DNA of 64,000 nucleotides, taken from assembly GCA_036346225.1 (NCBI GenBank), contig JARFIW010001178.1:3290917-3354916 (forward strand). Direction: 5' to 3'. Position 1 is the stretch's first letter, and the number at the start of each line of letters is the position of its first letter. The position numbers and the translations under genes were made by a program. The stretch is from Platerodrilus igneus (taxonomy: Eukaryota; Arthropoda; Insecta; Coleoptera; Lycidae). Positions 57,486-64,000 of the stretch are shown in pieces. The notes below the pieces were generated by a model, which was not told where the DNA came from, searched no databases, and saw only the letters and a list, made by a program, of their open reading frames with translations.

Positions 57486-57902
57486 GGTTGTGAGATATAA
57501 AAAAGTTAAAACTAACAAGATTATGTGCAGTATTAAATAACTCTGCATTTTCAGGATTAAAGGATTTAGTACAAACTCCAAACGCGAAACACGCATAAAT
57601 TCTTGAAGTTTCTATGATGCCTTCGATTCACTGTGGTGAGCACAAAGTAAATGGTTGGTATAACTATTTTCAAAATAAGGTAAAGTTTCATCTCTTTTTG
57701 GAGCGAATTTTGATGTGGATTTCTTTACTGAACTCTTCAAAGTCTTGAGTTTTCACTAAAATTTGTCACCAGGCAAAACAACTTTTGTACCATGACTTTT
57801 ATCGCACAATTCCTTCTGCTAATCTTGTCGTCCTATAATGTATTGTTTGGCATCAGTAAGAACGCACAACCCAGTGTTAAGGGTACTTTTCCAAAACCAT
57901 GA

Positions 57903-58253
57903 ACCGTGCTCGCTGCCAAAAGGGAGATCAGCAGGCGTATGACTAGTAACATCCATAGCGGTGAAATTTATAACACATTGTGTACTAGCGAGATGATCAT
58001 TCTAAGTGTTACGTTCATTCTGCACTAAAATAGATAATTTGAATGTTCAGGTTCTTGTTTTTCCATTCCACTGGATTGTTTTTGGAAATATGGTATTTTT
58101 ATTCCAAAACAATGTGACTCTTCCAACGACTGACTGAAGCAGCAAATAGTTGTACCCATTTAGAGGCAATGTTTCTCTCATATCAAGATGCAGAGTTTCA
58201 AATTGTTGAATGGGCACAGGCATTTGCAATAAGCCAGCGGACTTTTCTGACAA
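57903..58253 (-). pseudogene. Gypsy integrase fragment, copy 1
   Basis: Read leftward: CVSEKSAGLLQMPVPIQQFE (the linker before the integrase core), TLHLDMRETLPLNGYNYLLL (first Asp), VTLFWNKNTIFPKTIQWNG, a gap, then CVINFTAMDVTSHTPADLPF (end of the core). The middle of the core is deleted. It is duplicated at 61500-61830 with the same internal deletion, so the deletion is older than the duplication. Confidence 0.65.
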
Positions 58254-58482
58254 GCAACACGACTCTTCATGTAATTAGCAATAAATTTCCTCATACCCAA
58301 AAATTGGTATCTGAAATATGATGTTTAATTAAATCATTTACGAATTCTTTTATACAAAGCAGATATATTTTGTCCGTTCAAAATAACATTTTCTATCTTT
58401 CGTATCTAATTTATTGTTAGCATAATGCAACGCGTTACAACTAATAATAATAAATATCTTTATTTACAGAAATGCACAGTAA

Positions 58483-58592
58483 TAGTATATTATACAACAA
58501 GGCTATAATGAAGGCTATTATTCCCGAGTAGTAATCGTGTAGTAATCATCCGAGGGAATAGTACCCTTCAATATAGCGAGTTGTATACTATA
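58483..58592. repeat. Small hairpin element, family member 3
   Basis: The left arm begins tagtatattatacaac and the complement of the right arm begins tagtatacaactcgctata. Arms are imperfect but related to those at 27496-27621. The centre includes ttcccgag/ccgaggga-type pairing. Confidence 0.5.
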
Positions 58593-60544
58593 CTTTATTT
58601 ACAACTAAGTATCAGTATAAAAGAGTGTAAATTATATAACTTGACTTTCCAAATTATCGAAATTCTACAATAAATTAACGAAAACCAACACGGCTAGTTG
58701 TTTGTGTTATTGTATTGAGACATAGTATTTGATATTTGGCATTTGACGTTTGTTTTAAATTTCAAAGGTATTGAGATTTAATAATATTATTTTCCAGTTG
58801 GTCTGTAAGAGGGAATAACGAGCCATTATTTCCTCTGCTTTTCATTATTCCGTAGTGTGATTAATATATAGCATTGTACTGCAAAAACCACAGGTGTAAT
58901 ACGTATGTTATATATTAGTTGTAGATAAAGTATATTTACAATTAGTATAAAACTACAACTGGGCATAGTTTAACTTGACAATTTTAGAAAGCCTAATTTG
59001 ATGTGTTTAGTATGATCTTGTGATAACACTTCAGTTTTCCGTGCTTTCTTACACCAAAATATGCAGACTCAAGCTGTCAGATTATTTACTTACAAGATAA
59101 TGAAACTGAACTACTATATAGTTTAGTTGTAATAAAGAGAATGATACAATAATAATAAATCGGTCAAATTAACCTTTAACACATAAACTACGTGATGTTA
59201 GAATACCGGAAGTGGATTTCACTTCTAACAAAGGTACTATCTTCCTCTTGTGGGAAGCTAGTCAACACTGTCGGCATCCTATCTGTTCTCCGAACTCTCA
59301 AATATGGTGGAACATTGCGAGGCAACGTTTGTAGGTTGCACATTACAGTAGTGATTTGTCCAGCTGCTCTTCCACATACCCAAAAATACGAGGGTGATAT
59401 GTTCAGCATGTTCTCAAACTTAATTTAGTTTCTTCTCTTTTTGGTTTCTGATTGAAATTTTCAGTGTTTTCAGTTCATTTTAAAAATGTAGTCCCACTGT
59501 TAATGTAATACAGGAATTTTTAAAGAAACTATGTTTGTTTGAAAATGAAGTTTTTGTTGAAATGTCATGAAAGACGTCCAATTTTGAATTCAAATTACTA
59601 AAGGAGGTTAACTTTTCAAGGGTGTAATGAGCATACCTTTGTTTTCTACCAAACACTACAGAAATATTTTAATCTTAATTTTGACAAAAATAAAAACAAA
59701 ATGTGAATAAAAGAGTTGTGACCGTTCCCATCTCTTAATTATTGCCACATATTTTACGTATGATAAATATCGTCACAGTTTTAACAGCTTGCACAAAATG
59801 AGTACAATCCGAATAGAAGCTACTGAAATAGAAAAGTACAAAAAATACATATTTTGAGTAGTACATTTAAATACAATTCTCCAAATTATTGGGTAAATCT
59901 TATAGGATAAAACAGTACATGTCTACTCATCAAAACTTGTAAAATTCCTAGAATGTAGGCAATCTAGGCACTATAAGAAGTCAAGTTAACTGCTGTGAAG
60001 AGTGCTGGTAACTTTTCAACTGGTAACGAACAACACCCAAAGGAAACGCGAAAGTATTAATATTGAAACCTAAAACACGTTCTTGAAATCGGTTGGCCAC
60101 TGCATCTTGATTTTGTAATAGGATAAGTTATAACATTTTTAAGCAATATATCAAAACCTTGATAACAAACTGCATATATACATTAATGGTATAGAAATCC
60201 AATTTGTGCATTCACTTGACAACAGCATAAAGTTATTTCTTTCCAACTACCTGGTTGGATGCCCATTCAATAAACCATACTACTGTGAAGAAACAGCAGT
60301 CACAATTTTCATTTAAATTACTCCTGTGTGACAAACCCGAAGTACACTTTATAAAAAAAACCTTTAACAACGTCTTAGTAAGAAAGCTTCATTGCAAAAC
60401 CAACACACGAACTTATAATAACAACAGAACCAAAAAAGATTTTTCACGTGTATTTATAAAATAACAACATCCAGGGAATTCTTAATTATCAAAACCACAC
60501 CAGAAAGTATAACATGTGGACTTGCAAATTAAATAAAGGTCTAG
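58593..60544. other. Interval between the two duplication copies
   Basis: A 73-codon minus-strand frame at 59188-59409 (MLNISPSYFWVCGRAAGQIT) lies in a less AT-rich patch and may be an exon, but matches nothing I know. The rest is AT-rich without recognised features. Confidence 0.3.
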
Positions 60545-60883
60545 CAAAGTCGGTTGCCTAACTTCCAAACTTGAAATAATACAAATGTAGTGGACCCGTT
60601 TATTCAAATAAGTAGAAACTGAAATGGTTTTTGAATCAAGGAAAGTATTAAATTTACAAGTACGATTATTGTAATTTAGCACAATGATTCCCTGTCAACG
60701 TTCCGACTGCTGGATGAGTAAGCTTATATTTTATTCCTGCATGTTATAGCATTGCCAGAAATATTTCTTACCAAATTTGAAACACATTGTATGTATCTCA
60801 TTTTGTGCTAGTCGCTGGAATTTTTTAATTATAACAAAATTTTGGTTTTACTTTTGTATTAATAAGTCAATTGTTATAAATAG

Positions 60884-61093
60884 GAAAAGAAAACAGGAGG
60901 CGATGGTCATCACACTGCTTTTTCCAGAGGTAGAAAGGCTAAAGCAAAAGCCCCAATTGATAGTAGCAGGAGTAATGAAGTTGAAAACTCGGAATCCAAG
61001 CCAAAATCGAAAAGTAATGCCAAACATGTCAAATTGGGGGAATCAAATTCAACACCAACAAAGAAGACAGCAATAGTACGAACCGATTTTGTG
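60884..61093 (+). CDS. Exon-like block 2, basic peptide, copy 2
   Basis: AG acceptor at 60882-60883 and GTAAGT donor at 61094. 70 open codons. Shares GDGH, AFSRGRKAKAKAPIDSSRS, VENSE and KPKSKSNAKHVKLGESNSTP with copy 1. One codon shorter than copy 1. Confidence 0.5.
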
Positions 61094-61269
61094 GTAAGTC
61101 ATTATTTTAAATTAGCTAACTTTAATTTGTTGATCAGTTATTTGATAATTATGGTTGTAGCGATCGGTAAAATAGATGAGTACGAAGAATGTTTAGTTAT
61201 TCTAATTTTTATTTATTATATGTACATTTAATACAAATACTACAAATACGAAATTAACATCTATTTATA

Positions 61270-61473
61270 ACGTTATCCCCAATTAAATGAGTTATGAGAA
61301 CATTCCGTCTTCACAAGTGGTTCTTGACTTATTTTACTGTATCTTCTTGAATCCTCGTGGTGTGATGCGTGTTCGATGCACTCTAAGTCAAAGGTTAGTT
61401 CTTATTATTAGACATGCCATTACATACTCCCCATCTGAACTGCACAATGATCTCTGTGTGTGGTTCAGATAAA
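61270..61473 (+). CDS. Exon-like block 3, copy 2
   Basis: Open from about 61287 (MSYENIPSSQVVLDLFYCIF) through LNPRGVMRVRCTLSQRLVLI, IRHAITYSPSELHNDLC and VWFR to a stop. It has no frame change where copy 1 needs one, so it shows the longer reading. Function unknown. Confidence 0.45.
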
Positions 61474-61499
61474 TAGAACCGTGCTCCCTGCCTAAAGGA

Positions 61500-63300
61500 A
61501 GATCAGCAGGCGTATGACTATTAGCATCTACAGCGGTGAAATTTATAACAAATTGTGTACTAGCGGATGATCATCCTAACTGCTATGTTCATTCTGCACT
61601 AAAATAAATAATTTGAATGTTCAGGTTCCTGTTTTTCCATTCCACTGGATTGCTTTTGGTATTTTTATTCCAAAACAATGTGACCTTTCCAAAGACTGAC
61701 TGAAGCAGCAAATAGTTATACCTATTTAGAGGCAATGTTTCTCTCATTTCTCTCGAACAAGATCCCATAGTTTCAAATTGTTCAATGGGCCCAGGCGTTT
61801 GCAACAAGCCAGAGGACCTTTCTGACAAGCAACATGACTCTTCATGTCATTAGTAATTTCCTCATGCCAAAAATTAGTATCTTGAGTCATTTTTCTATAA
61901 AGTTCGATTGATGCCGTAATGACGAGCAGTAGAAGCGTTGTACTCTTTCAGTAGTTCTGAATGATAATCAGTAGAAATAACTAGGTTGGGGTTTACTGCA
62001 TTCCAGTTTGTATCGAAATGGTACAAAATTCCATTGGATAAAATAAAGCCTTGCTCTGACCATTTACTCAGTTATAAAGGAGTCTTCGTTCTCAAAAACT
62101 ACAACTGCGATAAAACAAACAGCATTCGGTCCTTTTAAGAAAATTACCTGGACAACCTATCAGCGTGAAACATTTATTCTGTATGGAGTTTTTCATGTTT
62201 AAACCTTAAATTTGCAAAGCCCAGTGGGCAAGTTGACCGATGACATCTTTATAGTCAATAATCATTGAAGGGAATGGCATTAGAAGGCTATTATATTATA
62301 ACCTCGACACCATCAAAACAAATGTTAAATTTTTCAACATTCCACACAACCTTTAGAACTCTTTGAACTGTAATGTGTTTTTTCAGCACTAGTCAATAGT
62401 CTGCCAAAATATTCAATTAGCTGTTCATTTTTGTCCTTGCTTTGGAGTAAACATACTTCGAGTGTGTATTCACTAGTGTTAGTATAGTGCCACCAAGCAA
62501 ACATAGGACTTGGGAGGTGTATCCTTGGTGTCACTGCCTGCTTAAAAGTACACTCAAAGTAGAAAGCCTTTATTTGTCAAATTGAAATATTTGTCAGGTT
62601 AGGCTATTAAAGTTCAACATTAATGGCATTATTGTATTTTTTTAATCTTTAACAATTTTAGAAGATTTAATTAACAATGCATGACATATCACACACCATG
62701 GAATTTTAAATTTGCTTAAAAATGCTTTGTTCCCGTAGTGTACTTTGAAGCAAATCGCTTTCTGAGTGGTTCCATATGTTGTTGTTGGAAATTAGTTCAT
62801 ATATTTTCCGGGTCCTAATTTTGCTTAGTGGCACTGCATGCAATATTAAAGCTCCAGACAAATTAACACAGCAATGCTTTCAAAAGCTGAAAAGCTATGT
62901 GTTCACTTTCTTCGAACTGAAACAGAATATTTCTTTAACATGTATTGTTAGCAGTTGTCCTGTATAAACTTCTGATACCACAAACACATTTAAACAAATG
63001 ATCACTTGTTTTGTATTTGAAGTTTTAACAGTGACAATTTTGCTACCAACTGTAGTGAAATATCCTAAATATTTCACAGATTGTCACATGAAATAGCATT
63101 TATTATAAAGAGCATGCAACTGAAATACTTTAATATTTCCAGAACAGTAATGATATCATCTATATGTTGTCCAAAAATTTCTGAATGGTTCAAAATATCA
63201 TCCAAATAACATATATTAGCCATATTTTGGGTTCTGCATAAAATCTGTCCATTAACTGCATAAATATCGCAGGCACAGACTTTCATGTAAACGGCCTACA
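61500..63300 (-). pseudogene. Gypsy pol remnant: RT, RNase H, integrase start
   Basis: In order on the minus strand: RT with MANICYLDDILNHSEIFGQH (YLDD active site, about 63225-63170); a following KFLGYF-like piece near 63080; RNase H pieces FEESEHIAFQLLKAL (about 62920) and SKDKNEQLIEYFGRLLTSAE (about 62440); integrase zinc-binding region with GFILSNGILYHFDTNWNAVN and YNASTARHYGINRT (about 62050-61900), then LACQK-type and SGLLQTPGPIEQFE (about 61800). The core is internally deleted as in the copy at 57903-58253. Many stops. Confidence 0.7.
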
Positions 63301-63719
63301 ATTCCATCAAAATGTTCTAAAAGGATAGTGAAGCACATTTTTTCCTTATATGCTGAAACCATCACTACTATAAATCGATTGTAGACATAAAAGAGGTGCT
63401 TTTTATTTAATGCGATAATTCGTCAATGTTTGGCATAGCGTATGAATCAGTAATAGTAATTTTGTTAACCCTCTATTGCATAATTTTTTTGTTTTCATTG
63501 CAATTTTGTTCAAGTATGCCAACAGTATCCCAGAAACACAGAAAATTATTAAAAAAAATTTTTTTTCTTCTTGGGAATTATATCACAATTTTATAATGTA
63601 GCATATGTGCAACATAATGCAGTTACTGAATAGGTATGGTAATATGTTCGTTTTGGAAGAAATGGAGAATTTTATCAACGATATGCATAATAAACGATTA
63701 ATAAGTCAATGTGCTAACT
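63301..63719. other. Interval before the piggyBac end
   Basis: AT-rich. It may hold more decayed gypsy RT on - (upstream of the YLDD motif), but I cannot read it with confidence. Confidence 0.3.
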
Positions 63720-64000
63720 TTATTTACAGTGAAATGAATAGAAACAATTTCTATCCTTATTTAAACATAGAGCAATGTGGCATTTGCTACATGTAACAAA
63801 TATAAACCCTCTACATCCAGAAGGTTTGCAGTTTCCTCGTAATGCATTCCACTCTGGCAAGTGTCCAACACTTCTGACATCAAAATTTGGGAGCGCAGTT
63901 CTTGACTTTTTAGAAGCTTGTTTAGTAGCTATATTGTTAGGTCTTCCTCGTGTCCTATTGAGTGATTTACGACCATGACATAAGCTTTCGGCAATATTAG
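63720..64000 (-). CDS. piggyBac transposase, C-terminal end (partial, runs off window)
   Basis: The minus strand is open from the window edge to the stop at 63720-63722. It begins IAESLCHGRKSLNRTRGRPN and continues with a basic stretch (KQASKKS) and NFDVRSVGHLPEW. It ends in a cysteine-rich domain with RGNCKPSGC, VTCSKCHIALCLNKDRNCFY and SFHCK. The spacing C...C, C..C, CLN..RNCF..FH matches the C-terminal zinc domain of piggyBac family transposases, which binds DNA ends. It has no stop or frameshift here, so the copy may be intact or a domesticated gene. The remainder lies to the right. Confidence 0.8.
   Translation of the reverse strand, partial: NIAESLCHGRKSLNRTRGRPNNIATKQASKKSRTALPNFDVRSVGHLPEWNALRGNCKPSGCRGFIFVTCSKCHIALCLNKDRNCFYSFHCK

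Larger units (their letters stand above)
56168..58313. repeat. Segmental duplication, copy 1
   Basis: Aligns with 60545-61884: from agcaaagttggtttcctaa at the left to ttcctcatacccaaaaatt at the right, including exon-like blocks and a gypsy integrase fragment. Copy 1 has an extra 760 bases (about 57140-57903), part of which is a SINE. Confidence 0.85.
60545..61884. repeat. Segmental duplication, copy 2
   Basis: Aligns with 56168-58313 but lacks the 760-base stretch that holds the SINE in copy 1. At its right end it runs on into more of the gypsy pol remnant (to about 63300), whereas copy 1 stops. Confidence 0.85.

Overview
This looks like intergenic DNA from an animal nuclear genome, most likely an insect. 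It is strongly AT-rich and gene-poor, and it is packed with eukaryotic transposable elements of families common in arthropods: Ty3/gypsy, BEL/Pao, Harbinger, hAT, Mutator-like (MULE), Ginger2/KRBA2-like, Tc1/mariner-superfamily, piggyBac, a LINE tail and a tRNA-derived SINE. Coding frames are interrupted by stops, frameshifts and short GT-AG introns. I see no complete host gene with a recognisable function. The nearest candidate is a set of exon-like blocks in the last 9 kb, partly present twice.

Layout, left to right. A Harbinger element (about 760-3443) carries both of its usual genes, the transposase on + and a SANT/Myb-like protein on -. A rearranged Tc1/mariner-superfamily element (6134-7892) has about 200-bp inverted ends. 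From about 8.0 to 25.0 kb lies a nested stack. An old gypsy-type element, with gag knuckle, protease, RT and integrase remnants on +, was split by a 4.1-kb hAT element (8787-12880, 8-bp duplication ttcctaga) and by a 10.5-kb gypsy element (13002-23480, 1.9-kb LTRs, 4-bp duplication atat).

From 25 to 35 kb there are LINE 3' ends with minisatellite, small hairpin elements, a promoter-plus-exon repeat, a tRNA-like sequence, a TATA promoter near 32.5 kb, a BEL/Pao-type leader and a very large palindrome (34264-34756). From 35078 to 42459 there is a MULE with C2H2 and SWIM fingers and an 8-bp duplication gtattttc. A compact 3.9-kb gypsy element with 140-bp LTRs (36249-40181, duplication tgact) has inserted into it. 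A Ginger2/KRBA2-like DNA transposon follows (42613-45266).

From 46.9 to 47.8 kb is a second mariner-superfamily transposase with an intron. From 48.6 to 54.2 kb is a gag-only element bounded by long direct repeats. Its right repeat is interrupted by a hAT-like non-autonomous element that itself carries a MULE-type foldback. From 55 to 64 kb are a BEL/Pao protease fragment, a segmental duplication (56168-58313 and 60545-61884) joining exon-like blocks to gypsy integrase remnants, a clean SINE insertion with a 14-bp duplication in only one copy, degraded gypsy pol on the minus strand, and the C-terminal end of a piggyBac transposase running off the right edge.

The genes do not form a pathway. 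The window reads as a layered record of insertions. The best leads are the self-complementary primer-site arrangement of the short-LTR gypsy element, the 490-bp palindrome with TA runs in its arms, and the duplicated, differentially SINE-marked exon blocks.
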